Assembly (NCBI GenBank): GCA_019411365.1
Contig: DXQT01000054.1
Coordinates: 1-12,348, forward strand
Direction of reading: 5' to 3'
DNA: 12,348 bases
Origin: Roseburia sp.
GTDB taxonomy: Bacteria > Bacillota_A > Clostridia > Lachnospirales > Lachnospiraceae
Positions within the stretch are counted from its first letter, which is position 1; every line of letters begins with the position of its first letter. The notes under the pieces are model-generated. The model did not search any database and was not told the DNA's origin. It saw nothing but the letters and a program-made list of their open reading frames with translations. Shown one piece after another: positions 1 to 7,822 of this stretch. A program made the translations under genes and the position numbers.

Positions 1-54
1 ACCTATGACCCTCTGCTTGTAAGGCAGATGCTCTCCCAGCTGAGCTAAGATCCC
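1..54 (-). tRNA. tRNA-Val (anticodon UAC), 3' end cut by window edge
   Basis: Read on the minus strand, the 5' acceptor strand GGGATCT begins at base 54. It is followed by TA, a D-arm (GCTC...GAGC), base A26, then the anticodon arm TCTGC-CTTACAA-GCAGA. The seven-base loop places TAC at positions 34-36, which decodes valine codons GUA/GUR. The variable loop and the start of the T-arm are visible; the rest of the T-arm, the 3' acceptor strand and the CCA end lie outside the window. A strong promoter stands just upstream (91-120). More tRNA genes may follow beyond the window edge. Confidence 0.93.
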
Positions 55-62
55 ATATGTTT

Positions 63-84
63 GCGAGTCGCTCGCGCAACTCGC
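63..84 (-). repeat. GC-rich inverted repeat in the tRNA-Val leader
   Basis: GCGAGT (63-68) and ACTCGC (79-84) form a perfect six-base inverted repeat around a ten-base, GC-rich loop. It stands out in very AT-rich surroundings. It lies between the tRNA promoter and the tRNA 5' end, so it would be at the start of the precursor transcript. No T-run follows on either strand, so it is not a standard intrinsic terminator for metH. A role in precursor folding or processing is only a guess. Confidence 0.5.
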
Positions 85-90
85 TTTGCT

Positions 91-120
91 ATTATATAAT
101 GAATTATATAAAAAAGTCAA
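91..120 (-). promoter_or_regulatory. Sigma-A-type promoter for tRNA-Val
   Basis: On the minus strand TTGACT (120-115) and TATAAT (96-91) are separated by 18 bases. This is the closest match to the consensus in the window. Transcription should start near base 84, about 30 bases before the tRNA 5' end. The region between is AT-rich, as is usual for stable-RNA promoters. Confidence 0.8.
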
Positions 121-170
121 CACTTATTTTTGTGTTTCTGCAATTTTTTTATTGTCAGCTTTTTCATCTG

Positions 171-2618
171 CTATTCTTCCAACAGTCGATCCACCAGTTT
201 TACGCAGTCTGCAGCATCTTTCGAGTATCCGTCCGCTCCGATCTCGTCTGCAAAACTTTCATTGATCGCCGCGCCACCAATAACGATCTTGCTGTCGCAT
301 CCCTTTTCTTTTGCTAATTCCACAACATCTTTCATGCGCATCATCGTTGTTGTCATAAGGGCTGACAGACCAATTACTTTTGCATGTTCTTTTAAAGCAG
401 TCTCAACGATCAGCGAAGCCGGAACATCTTTTCCAAGGTCGATCACATTGTAGCCATAGTTTTTCAACATAAGAACAACAAGATTTTTTCCGATATCGTG
501 AATATCTCCTTCTACTGTTGCAACTACAATTGTCGCCTTTTGTTCCGCATCATTCCGCTCTAACATTGGCTCTACGTATTCGATCGCCATCTTCATCGTG
601 TTGGCAGAGGAGATCAGCTGTGGCAGGAAATATTTCTGTTTGTCAAACAGCACGCCAACTTCATTGATCGCCGGGATCAGATGATGGTTGATGATCTCAT
701 CCGGTTTTTCTCCGTCGGCAAGCGCCTTTTTCACCTCATCTAAAATGCCACCCTTATTTCCTTTTAAAACAGCTTCAAAAATAGCACTTCTTCCTTCCTG
801 TGATCCAGGTTTTGCCTGATCATCCGCCGCCGCTTTTTTTACCGGGACAAGCACGCGCTCCTGACCTGCGTACTTTTCAGCGAGCATGTTCATACGCTCA
901 ATATAGCGGATATCACTCTCTTCTCTTGCAAGAAGCAGATCAGACGCAAATGCGGCATTCATCAATAATTCCTGCGATGGATTTGCAATAGCCATTGTAA
1001 GCCCATGTGCGATTGCCATCGTAAGGAACGCTGTATTCACATAAGTCCGCTCCGGCAGACCAAAAGAAATATTGGAAAGTCCACAGGCTGTTGGCAGTCC
1101 AAGTTCATTTTTACAATAAGAAAAGGTTTCATAGCACTCAATGGCAGCTCTTGGATTTGCTCCGATCGTTGCAACCAGTCCGTCTACGATAATGTCCTCT
1201 TTGCTCATTCCGATCTTGATTGCCTGCTCCATAACCGTGCGGATGATTGCATGTTTTTCCTCAGAATCATTCGGAAGCCCTGCATCCGATAATGGCAGCA
1301 AAATAAACATTGCTCCGTATTTCTCTGCAATCGGAAGAAGTTTATCCATTTTCTCTTTTTCCATGGAAATCGAATTGATCAGGGCACGTCCCGGATAAAT
1401 ACGGAGTGCCGCCTCAATAATATCTACATGGCTGGAATCAATGCACAGCGGACAATCAACCGTAGAAGTCACTTCGTAAATCGTGTTGATCATCATTTCT
1501 TTCTCATCAATTCCGTTCATTCCCATATTAACATCAAGAATCGCAGCACCGTTTTCTTCCTGGTCTAACGCCATCTGACGCACCATGTTAAGGCTGCCCT
1601 CCCGCAGTTCTGCCTGAAGTTTTTTCTTACCGGTCGGATTGATGCGCTCACCGATCACCATAAAATTACCATCCAATGTAATTTCCACCAGTTTACGTTC
1701 AGAAGCCAGAATTCTTCTTTTTTGCGTCAAAGGTTTATGCACCGGCATATCCTTCACTGCTTCTTTCAGTGCACGGATATGCTCCGGTGTCGTGCCACAG
1801 CAGCCTCCGATAATGGACGCACCGGCCTCCACCAGTTTTTTTCCACAGGAAGCAAACTCCTCTTGTCCCGTCTTGTAGACTGTCACACCATTCTCCAGCT
1901 CCGGCAGCCCTGCATTCGGCTTTGCAAGGATTGGGATTGTGGCATACTCTGCCATTTTTTCAACCGGTTCTATCATATCCTCCGGTCCTGTTGAACAGTT
2001 GATCCCGATCGCATCAGCTCCGAGACTCTGCAGTACGACTGTCGCCGTTGCCGGATCTGTTCCATAAAGGGTTCTTCCATCCGGGTTATATGTGAGTGAT
2101 ACCATGATTGGAAGATCACATACTTCCCTGATCGCAATGACTGCCGCCCTGCATTCCTGAAGACTCATCATGGTCTCTACCACAAAGAGATCAGCGCCTG
2201 CATCTGCAACTACCTCTGCCTGTTCTTTGTAGACATCCACAAGATCTTCAAACATCAGGTCGCCGATCGGATATAACTGTTGTCCTGTCATCGTCATATC
2301 CGCTGCCACCAGCGCTTTTCCCTGCGCCGCTTTTTTGGACAGGGCGATCAGTTCCCGGTTCATTTCTTCTAATCTGTCTGCAAGTCCATACTCTTCCAGT
2401 TTTATACGGTTTGCAGTAAATGTTGGTGCATACAAAATATCAGTTCCGGCCGCCACATAATCTTCCTGTAACTTTATCATAATATCAGGATTTTCAAGAA
2501 TCCACTGTTCCGGGCACACGCCAACCGGCATGCCTGCCTTCTGCAAATTCGTTCCTGTCGCTCCATCCAGAATAACCGGTCCGTTTTCCACCAGTTTTTT
2601 AAATTCTGCTTTTGTCAT
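171..2618 (-). CDS. metH: Cobalamin-dependent methionine synthase, short form
   Basis: This 815-residue protein moves a methyl group from methyltetrahydrofolate to homocysteine through cobalamin, in the cytoplasm. Domains in order: homocysteine-binding barrel (1-290) with zinc ligands Cys208 and the Cys273-Cys274 pair; pterin-binding barrel from about 318, opening with VIGERINPTG; helical cap (about 605-690); B12 domain with DxHxxG at Asp705, His707 and Gly710, the histidine being the lower cobalt ligand, followed by the GG of GGAAI at 781. It ends at the B12 domain. Large MetH of about 1,200 residues adds an AdoMet-binding reactivation domain, so a separate activation protein is expected elsewhere. 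The start at 2618 has GGAAGGA about 13 bases upstream, slightly far; a second ATG 13 bases upstream is out of frame. It lies 85 bases downstream of gatB, with no clear terminator between, and no cobalamin or SAM riboswitch fits the short leader. Confidence 0.95.
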   Translation of the reverse strand: MTKAEFKKLVENGPVILDGATGTNLQKAGMPVGVCPEQWILENPDIMIKLQEDYVAAGTDILYAPTFTANRIKLEEYGLADRLEEMNRELIALSKKAAQGKALVAADMTMTGQQLYPIGDLMFEDLVDVYKEQAEVVADAGADLFVVETMMSLQECRAAVIAIREVCDLPIMVSLTYNPDGRTLYGTDPATATVVLQSLGADAIGINCSTGPEDMIEPVEKMAEYATIPILAKPNAGLPELENGVTVYKTGQEEFASCGKKLVEAGASIIGGCCGTTPEHIRALKEAVKDMPVHKPLTQKRRILASERKLVEITLDGNFMVIGERINPTGKKKLQAELREGSLNMVRQMALDQEENGAAILDVNMGMNGIDEKEMMINTIYEVTSTVDCPLCIDSSHVDIIEAALRIYPGRALINSISMEKEKMDKLLPIAEKYGAMFILLPLSDAGLPNDSEEKHAIIRTVMEQAIKIGMSKEDIIVDGLVATIGANPRAAIECYETFSYCKNELGLPTACGLSNISFGLPERTYVNTAFLTMAIAHGLTMAIANPSQELLMNAAFASDLLLAREESDIRYIERMNMLAEKYAGQERVLVPVKKAAADDQAKPGSQEGRSAIFEAVLKGNKGGILDEVKKALADGEKPDEIINHHLIPAINEVGVLFDKQKYFLPQLISSANTMKMAIEYVEPMLERNDAEQKATIVVATVEGDIHDIGKNLVVLMLKNYGYNVIDLGKDVPASLIVETALKEHAKVIGLSALMTTTMMRMKDVVELAKEKGCDSKIVIGGAAINESFADEIGADGYSKDAADCVKLVDRLLEE

Positions 2619-2656
2619 TGTCTTTTGTCATTCCTTCCGCGGATTTACTCCTTTTG

Positions 2657-2685
2657 ATTATGCCATTTCCATAAATGCGGCGCAA
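2657..2685 (-). promoter_or_regulatory. Candidate extended -10 promoter for metH
   Basis: On the minus strand TTGCGC (2685-2680) and CATAAT (2662-2657) are 17 bases apart, and TGG stands directly before CATAAT, giving an extended -10 (TGn). The -35 matches consensus at only three positions. It would give metH its own start point inside the gatB-metH gap, with a leader of roughly 35 bases. Co-transcription from the gat operon is not excluded. Confidence 0.45.
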
Positions 2686-2703
2686 GTATTTTTAAATTCC
2701 TAT

Positions 2704-4134
2704 TTACAGCAATTCTTTGAGGATTTTATTGACCATTCCAGGATTTGCCTTTCCTTTCATCGCCTTCATTGTCTGTCCAACCAGAAATCCGATCGCTTTT
2801 TCTTTTCCATTACGGTAATCTTCTACTGACTGTGGATTGTCTCTGATGACCTGTTCCACGACTGTCTGCAGCTCGCCGGCATCATTGACGGTCTTTAATC
2901 CTTTTTCCTCAACGTATTTGTCAGGATCAATATCATGCTTGAAAACTTCCTCAAACACTTCCTTTGCAACTGTGCTGTTGATCGCACCGGAATCTGCCAG
3001 ATCAATGACTTTTGCAAGATTTACCGGGGAGAATTGAATGTCCTCCGGATCCATCTCATTTTCTTTTAACAGACGGATGATTTCACCCATAATCCAGTTG
3101 GAAACTTTCTTTGGTTTCTTACATATCTCTGTCGTCGCCTCGAAAAGATCGGCAAATTTTTTATGTCCGGTGATAATTTCCGCATCATAATCCGGCAGAC
3201 CGAATTCTTTTTTATAGCGTTCTAATTTTTCTGTGCGGAGTTCCGGCTGTCTTGCCTTGATTTCTGCGATCCACTCATCGCTTATGACAATTGGAACAAG
3301 ATCCGGTTCCGGGAAATAACGGTAATCCTGTGCATCCTCCTTAGAACGCATTGCGTAGGAGTACTCTTTGTTGTCATCCCATCTTCTGGTTTCCTGAATG
3401 ACCTTTTTTCCTTCCTCGATCAGCTCGATCTGCCGGGCGCGCTCGCCCTCGATAGCTCTTGCGATCGCCTTGAAAGAGTTCAGGTTCTTCATCTCGGTAC
3501 GTGTTCCAAATTCCGGTGCCCCCATCTCACGGACGGAAAGGTTAACATCGGCACGCATGGAACCTTCATTTAATTTACAGTCAGACGCACCAAGATACTG
3601 GATGATCAGCCTTAATTTTTCCAGATAGGCAATGACCTCCTCTGCGGAACGCATATCCGGCTCTGACACGATCTCGATCAACGGTACGCCGGAACGGTTG
3701 TAATCGACGATCGAACAGTCCTCCCACTCATCATGCACCAGCTTTCCGGCATCCTCCTCCATATGGATTTCATGGATACCAACCGTTTTCTTACCCGCTG
3801 CAGTTTCGATCTCCACCCCGCCGTTCCTGCAGATTGGCAGATACAACTGGGAAATCTGGTAATTCTGCGGATTATCCGGATAAAAATAGTTTTTACGGTC
3901 AAACTTGCAATACTGTGTAATGCTGCAGTTAGTGGCAAGACCAACTGCAATCGCATACTCTACCACCTGTTTATTTAAAACAGGAAGAGAACCCGGCATA
4001 CCGGTACATACCGGGCAGGTATGGCTGTTTGGCGCCCCTCCGAATGCGGTGGAGCAGCCACAGAAAATCTTTGTTTTACTTGCTAATTCAACATGGACTT
4101 CCAGTCCAATCACAGTTTCATATACTTTACTCAT
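2704..4134 (-). CDS. gatB: Asp/Glu-tRNA amidotransferase subunit B
   Basis: GatB is the tRNA-binding and kinase subunit of GatCAB. It phosphorylates the side chain of misacylated Asp-tRNA-Asn or Glu-tRNA-Gln, which is then amidated with ammonia from GatA. The 476 residues match the family length. The N-terminus has GLEVHVEL (10-17) and four zinc-type cysteines (Cys25, Cys27, Cys40, Cys43), followed by the conserved FDRKNYFYPD segment (78-87) of the kinase site. The C-terminal third is the helical plus YqeY-like tail domain, ending in the typical GKANPGMVNKIL motif. GGAGGA lies six bases before the ATG. The gene starts 16 bases after the gatA stop, consistent with translational coupling in a gatC-gatA-gatB operon. 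Confidence 0.97.
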   Translation of the reverse strand: MSKVYETVIGLEVHVELASKTKIFCGCSTAFGGAPNSHTCPVCTGMPGSLPVLNKQVVEYAIAVGLATNCSITQYCKFDRKNYFYPDNPQNYQISQLYLPICRNGGVEIETAAGKKTVGIHEIHMEEDAGKLVHDEWEDCSIVDYNRSGVPLIEIVSEPDMRSAEEVIAYLEKLRLIIQYLGASDCKLNEGSMRADVNLSVREMGAPEFGTRTEMKNLNSFKAIARAIEGERARQIELIEEGKKVIQETRRWDDNKEYSYAMRSKEDAQDYRYFPEPDLVPIVISDEWIAEIKARQPELRTEKLERYKKEFGLPDYDAEIITGHKKFADLFEATTEICKKPKKVSNWIMGEIIRLLKENEMDPEDIQFSPVNLAKVIDLADSGAINSTVAKEVFEEVFKHDIDPDKYVEEKGLKTVNDAGELQTVVEQVIRDNPQSVEDYRNGKEKAIGFLVGQTMKAMKGKANPGMVNKILKELL

Positions 4135-4150
4135 GACGATTCCTCCAAAC

Positions 4151-5608
4151 TTATGCTAATGGGCTGTGTTCATATTCCCTGGTCTGCTCAAATGCATACG
4201 CAGCGCGGATAATATTTTTCTCTTTGAAACAGTCGCCGATCAGTTGTAAGCCGATTGGAAGTCCATTGGAATCTTTTCCACAAGGAAGTGAAATTCCCGG
4301 AAGTCCTGCAAGGTTTACAGAGATGGTATAAATATCTCCGAGATACATTTTTATCGGATCACTTAAGGATTCCCCTAACTTCGGAGCCGTTGTCGGGGCT
4401 GCCGGTCCTAAGATCACATCATATTTTGCAAATGCTTCATCAAATACTTTTTTGATCAATGCCTTTGTGCGAAGTGCTTTCAGATAATAAGCATCATAAT
4501 ATCCACTGCTTAATACGAAGGAACCCAGCATGATCCTTCTTTTTACTTCCGGACCAAAACCTTCCGAACGTGTCTTTTTGTACATATTATGAAGTCCTTC
4601 GTATTCCTTTGCGCGATAACCATATTTTACTCCGTCAAAACGTGCAAGGTTTGAGCTTGCCTCGGCACAGGCGATGACATAGTATGCAGGAATTGCATAT
4701 TCCACAAGACTCAGATCAAATTCCTCTACGACCGCACCTTTTTCTTCTAAAACCTTTGCTGCATTTAATACGGCCTCTTTTACTTCCGGATCAAGTCCCT
4801 CTCCAAAATAATCTCTTGGAATTCCGATTTTTAATCCTTTCACATCATCTACCAGAGCATCCGTGAATTTTAAGTCATCTCTTGCAATGGATGTGGAGTC
4901 CTTCTTATCATAAGAAGCAATTGCTTCTAAGATTGTTGCACAGTCTGTCACATCTTTTGCAATCGGTCCGATCTGATCCAGTGAGGAGCCATAAGCGATC
5001 AGTCCATAACGGGAAACGGTTCCATAAGTTGGTTTGATTCCGGTCACACCACAGAATGAACTTGGCTGACGGATGGAACCGCCGGTGTCAGAACCTAACG
5101 CATAGGAGCATTCTTCTGCTGCAACCGCTGCACAGGAACCACCGGAAGAGCCACCCGGGACATGAGCTTCATTCCATGGATTCTTAGTTGCCCCGTAAGC
5201 GGACGTCTCTGTGGTACTTCCCATCGCAAACTCATCCATATTTGTTTTTCCAATGATCACCGCACCTGCTTTTTCAAGATTTTCTACCGCTTCTGCAGTG
5301 TACGTTGGTTTAAAATTATATAATATCTTTGAGGAACAGGTCGTCAGCAGATCTTTCGTGCACATATTGTCCTTGATGGCGACCGGCACTCCGGCAAGCG
5401 GACCTGTAAGCGTTCCATCATCGATCATTTTCTGTACTTCCTCTGCACGTTTTAATGCGCCTTCACGATCCACTGTCACAAAACTGTTCACTTTTTTCTC
5501 TTTTGCTTCAATTGCATCTAAAGCTGCTGTAACAGCCTCTGTAACCGTAACTTCTTTTGCTTTTATTTTTTTGCCTAATTCCACGGCAGTCAAACTCATT
5601 AAACTCAT
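4151..5608 (-). CDS. gatA: Asp/Glu-tRNA amidotransferase subunit A (amidase)
   Basis: GatA is the glutaminase of GatCAB; it frees ammonia that is channelled to GatB. It belongs to the amidase-signature family. Counting from the ATG at 5608, the Ser-cisSer-Lys triad falls at Lys79 (VAIKDN), Ser154 (PGGSSGGS) and Ser178 (GSDTGGSIRQPS), the same numbers as in the structurally studied Staphylococcus aureus enzyme. That agreement supports this 485-residue start. A GTG nine bases upstream (5617) is in frame, but the AAAGGG ribosome binding site almost touches it, whereas it sits eight bases from the ATG. The C-terminal half contains the conserved GLPGISLPCG and GLPIGLQLIG motifs. It is preceded by gatC (about 50 bases) and followed by gatB (16 bases). 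Confidence 0.97.
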   Translation of the reverse strand: MSLMSLTAVELGKKIKAKEVTVTEAVTAALDAIEAKEKKVNSFVTVDREGALKRAEEVQKMIDDGTLTGPLAGVPVAIKDNMCTKDLLTTCSSKILYNFKPTYTAEAVENLEKAGAVIIGKTNMDEFAMGSTTETSAYGATKNPWNEAHVPGGSSGGSCAAVAAEECSYALGSDTGGSIRQPSSFCGVTGIKPTYGTVSRYGLIAYGSSLDQIGPIAKDVTDCATILEAIASYDKKDSTSIARDDLKFTDALVDDVKGLKIGIPRDYFGEGLDPEVKEAVLNAAKVLEEKGAVVEEFDLSLVEYAIPAYYVIACAEASSNLARFDGVKYGYRAKEYEGLHNMYKKTRSEGFGPEVKRRIMLGSFVLSSGYYDAYYLKALRTKALIKKVFDEAFAKYDVILGPAAPTTAPKLGESLSDPIKMYLGDIYTISVNLAGLPGISLPCGKDSNGLPIGLQLIGDCFKEKNIIRAAYAFEQTREYEHSPLA

Positions 5609-5661
5609 TTCTATCACCCTTTCTTCCTTATTCCATGATCACATCCAACACATCCGAATTG

Positions 5662-5955
5662 CTAACCGATCGTCTTTGGCACCTTGAATCCACTGTCTTT
5701 CATGGAAGGCGCATTAGAAAGGGTTGCTTCGCTTCCGTCTCCATTCGTGACAACGTCTTCACGAAATACGTTTGTCACCGGAAAAACATGAGACATCGGC
5801 TCAACTCCTGTGGTATCTAACTCATTTAATTTATCAATATAGTCAAGCATGGCGCCCATATCTTTTTTTGCCTGCTCTTTTTCTTCTTCATTCAATTCCA
5901 GTTTTGCAAGAATTCCTACATATTCAATGGTTTCATCCGAAATAATATTTGCCAT
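5662..5955 (-). CDS. gatC: Asp/Glu-tRNA amidotransferase subunit C
   Basis: This 97-residue protein is GatC, the small subunit that wraps around and stabilises the GatA-GatB interface. It shows the family pattern: an N-terminal helix beginning with [19 protein letters not shown], a second helix with the [18 protein letters not shown] motif, then the conserved extended tail with REDVV and a C-terminal F(K)VPK(T). Length and motif order match the family. AGAGGA lies nine bases before the ATG. It starts 29 bases after the aspS stop and precedes gatA, so the order aspS-gatC-gatA-gatB forms one leftward operon. Confidence 0.96.
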   Translation of the reverse strand: MANIISDETIEYVGILAKLELNEEEKEQAKKDMGAMLDYIDKLNELDTTGVEPMSHVFPVTNVFREDVVTNGDGSEATLSNAPSMKDSGFKVPKTIG

Positions 5956-5984
5956 TTTTCTTATCCTCTCTGCTTTCTTTCCGG

Positions 5985-7316
5985 CTATGGCTCTAATCTG
6001 CTCATATCACGCGGGAACAACGTTGTCTCTCTGACATTATCTTCACCGATCAGTTTCATCGTCAGACGCTCCAGACCGATTCCAAGACCTCCGTGTGGCG
6101 GCATTCCGTGTTTGAATGTGTCCATGTACTGCTCCATGCCCTCGGTTGTCATGCCGCGTTTTTCGATTTTTTCCAGCAGCATGTTGTAATCGTGGATACG
6201 CTGTCCACCGGTCGTGATCTCCAGACCGTGATACAATAGATCAAAACTTAATGTAAACGTCGGATCTGCCGGATCGTCCATTGCGTAGAATGGTCTTTTC
6301 TTGGAAGGATAATGTGTGACAAACACGAAATCCGCATCACATTCCTCTTTAAAATACTGTCCGATCAAAGCCTCCTCTTCCGGTTCAAGATCATATGGGT
6401 TACGAATTTTTCTGCCGTATTTTTCAGCTACTTTTCTTTTTGCCTCGTCGAATCTGACGGTCGGGATTTTATCCACATTTGGCAGTGTCACACCAAGGAT
6501 TTTCAACTCTTTTTCGTAGTCCTTTTTCAAAAGTTCAACCATATACTGTAAAAATCCGGTCTCCATTGCCATGATATCTTCGAATCCATCAATGTATCCC
6601 ATCTCAAAATCAAGACTGGTATACTCATTCAAATGACGTTTTGTATTGTGTTTTTCTGCACGGAACACCGGGGCTGTCTCAAATACACGGTCAAATACGC
6701 CAACCATCATCTGTTTATAAAACTGTGGGCTCTGCGCTAAAACAGCCGGTCTGTGGAAATAGTCCATACGGAACATATTTGCACCACCCTCAGCGCCTTT
6801 TGCACCAATCTTCGGCGTGTGGATCTCGGTAAATCCCTGCTCATAAAGAAAATCACGGAATCCTCTGACGACACCTTCCTGAATCTTAAATTTTGCACGC
6901 TCTCTTATATTTCGAAGTGCAATGGAACGGTTGTTTAAGTTTGCTTCCAGGGAAGTGTTTAATTTCCACTTGGAAATTGCTAACGGCATCGGTGCAGCCG
7001 GCTCAGATAATACCCGGATGCTGTCTAACCGGATTTCAAAACCATTCGGTGCCCTGTCCTCGCTTTTCACTACACCTTCCACTTCCACGGTGGCTGCTTC
7101 TTTCAGGTCTTTTAAGTCAAACTTTGTTTTTCCCTCTTCAAATACACATTGAAGAAGTCCTTCCCTTTTTCGTAAAACGACAAATGCAACCTCTCCCATA
7201 TCCCTTATGGTATGGACTGCACCGTTCACTTTTACGGTCTTTCCTTCGAAATCTCCTGCTAAGATCTCACTGATCTCTACTGTGTCTTTTTTGTTTACTC
7301 CTGTCATGAATTCCAT
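5985..7316 (-). CDS. aspS: Archaeal-type, probably non-discriminating aspartyl-tRNA synthetase
   Basis: This is a 443-residue class IIb synthetase: an N-terminal OB-fold anticodon-binding domain (about 15-105) and a catalytic domain with motif 1 near 161-170, motif 2 with Arg219 ([21 protein letters not shown]) and motif 3 with Arg417 (GLGIGLER). It lacks the GAD insertion of bacterial AspRS of about 590 residues, so it is the archaeal/eukaryotic type (AspRS2). The tail [11 protein letters not shown] is AspRS-like, not AsnRS-like. His35 (GAVHTIRD) and Pro90 (DRAPNGFE) sit where work on Deinococcus AspRS2 and archaeal AspRS links His and Pro with acceptance of tRNA-Asn; discriminating enzymes have Trp and Lys. 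Together with gatCAB this predicts Asp-tRNA-Asn formation. The start at 7316 has AAAGGAG 11 bases upstream; an in-frame ATG at 7307 is less well placed. A T-box leader precedes it. Confidence 0.95.
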   Translation of the reverse strand: MEFMTGVNKKDTVEISEILAGDFEGKTVKVNGAVHTIRDMGEVAFVVLRKREGLLQCVFEEGKTKFDLKDLKEAATVEVEGVVKSEDRAPNGFEIRLDSIRVLSEPAAPMPLAISKWKLNTSLEANLNNRSIALRNIRERAKFKIQEGVVRGFRDFLYEQGFTEIHTPKIGAKGAEGGANMFRMDYFHRPAVLAQSPQFYKQMMVGVFDRVFETAPVFRAEKHNTKRHLNEYTSLDFEMGYIDGFEDIMAMETGFLQYMVELLKKDYEKELKILGVTLPNVDKIPTVRFDEAKRKVAEKYGRKIRNPYDLEPEEEALIGQYFKEECDADFVFVTHYPSKKRPFYAMDDPADPTFTLSFDLLYHGLEITTGGQRIHDYNMLLEKIEKRGMTTEGMEQYMDTFKHGMPPHGGLGIGLERLTMKLIGEDNVRETTLFPRDMSRLEP

Positions 7317-7399
7317 ACGTTTGTACGCTCCTTTTCTTTCCTTATTTTGGGAATTACTCGGTGCGGGACGGAATAATCATTATAATATAAAATGAAACT

Positions 7400-7436
7400 A
7401 AAAAAGCCCTGGAAGAACAAAATGTCCTTTCAGGGC
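7400..7436 (-). terminator. T-box-controlled intrinsic terminator
   Basis: On the minus strand GCCCTG (7436-7431) and CAGGGC (7411-7406) pair, and the arms continue inward with one A/C mismatch to a stem of about 14 bp and a TTT loop. Six T follow (7405-7400). This is the terminator half of the T-box switch. It lies about 85 bases before the aspS start codon. Confidence 0.9.
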
Positions 7437-7718
7437 GAGATATACAATTATCCCGCGGTACCACCCGCATTGGAAAATGATAACATTAAATTCATTTTCC
7501 CACTCAATGTGCGTAACGTGCACTAACGTACTGACCTACTTACATACCGGTCATCACAATGATCCAAATAGCTTCGGCTGTAATACCCGGTTATGGTTCA
7601 ACCAGTCTGCTCCAGAGTGTTCCCTGTATCTCCTCTTTCAAACAGCGCTCTCAGTCGGTGACGCTGTATTCCTGTCGACGCCTGAAGATCAGAGTCTCTA
7701 TCAACGCTTTACTGTGTT
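7400..7718 (-). promoter_or_regulatory. T-box riboswitch leader of aspS-gatCAB, AAC (Asn) specifier overlapping GAA (Glu)
   Basis: The T-box consensus GGGTGGTACCGCGG is intact on the minus strand (7466 downwards). It is preceded by a perfect nine-base-pair stem III (GGAAAATGA 7500-7492 with TCATTTTCC 7480-7472) and followed by the terminator at 7436-7400. Stem I lies upstream: ACAGCG/CGCTGT form its distal helix, CTCTG and CAGGG can pair just above the specifier, and AGAG and CTCT just below. The 3' strand of that internal loop reads GAACA. By position, and by the conserved purine after the codon, the specifier is AAC (7621-7619), an asparagine codon; shifted by one base it is GAA (7622-7620), glutamate. 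The tRNA-tail bulge is UGGU (7463-7460). Uncharged tRNA would stabilise the antiterminator and allow aspS-gatCAB transcription. The T-box itself is certain; the codon reading is probable. Confidence 0.93.
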
Positions 7719-7730
7719 AATGTTGTAATA

Positions 7731-7759
7731 TTTATATCACTTCAAAAACAGAAATGCAA
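7731..7759 (-). promoter_or_regulatory. Candidate promoter of the T-box/aspS-gatCAB operon
   Basis: On the minus strand TTGCAT (7759-7754) and TATAAA (7736-7731) are 17 bases apart. TGA directly precedes TATAAA, making an extended -10. Transcription would begin near 7724, just before stem I of the T-box, which is the expected position. Confidence 0.6.
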
Positions 7760-7822
7760 GAAAAAATTTGATTTTTATTATAACAAATTTTAATAATTGT
7801 TATTCTTTTTGGTTAAAAAACA

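Noticed and set aside
5211..5687. 158-codon plus-strand open frame opposite gatA/gatC
   Set aside because: It is antisense to two well-supported gat genes, has no ribosome binding site, and its product is a low-complexity Ser/Phe-rich string typical of shadow frames.
5985..7316. Reading the synthetase as asparaginyl-tRNA synthetase
   Set aside because: The C-terminal [10 protein letters not shown] and the motif 2 region match archaeal-type AspRS; AsnRS has a different ending. The Asn link comes through the T-box and GatCAB.
7605..7607. GAC (Asp) as the T-box specifier
   Set aside because: It lies past the GGAGC segment that normally follows the specifier and is followed by T instead of the conserved purine. 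AAC fits the layout better, though only a full fold would settle it.
7477..7728. 83-codon plus-strand open frame across the T-box region
   Set aside because: The minus strand here is a structured T-box RNA; the open frame is a by-product of its conserved sequence.
7780..7803. ATAACAA/TTGTTAT inverted repeat as terminator of the Gx gene
   Set aside because: The stem is seven AT-rich pairs with one GC, and no T-run directly follows on the minus strand. It may be weakly active but cannot be supported.
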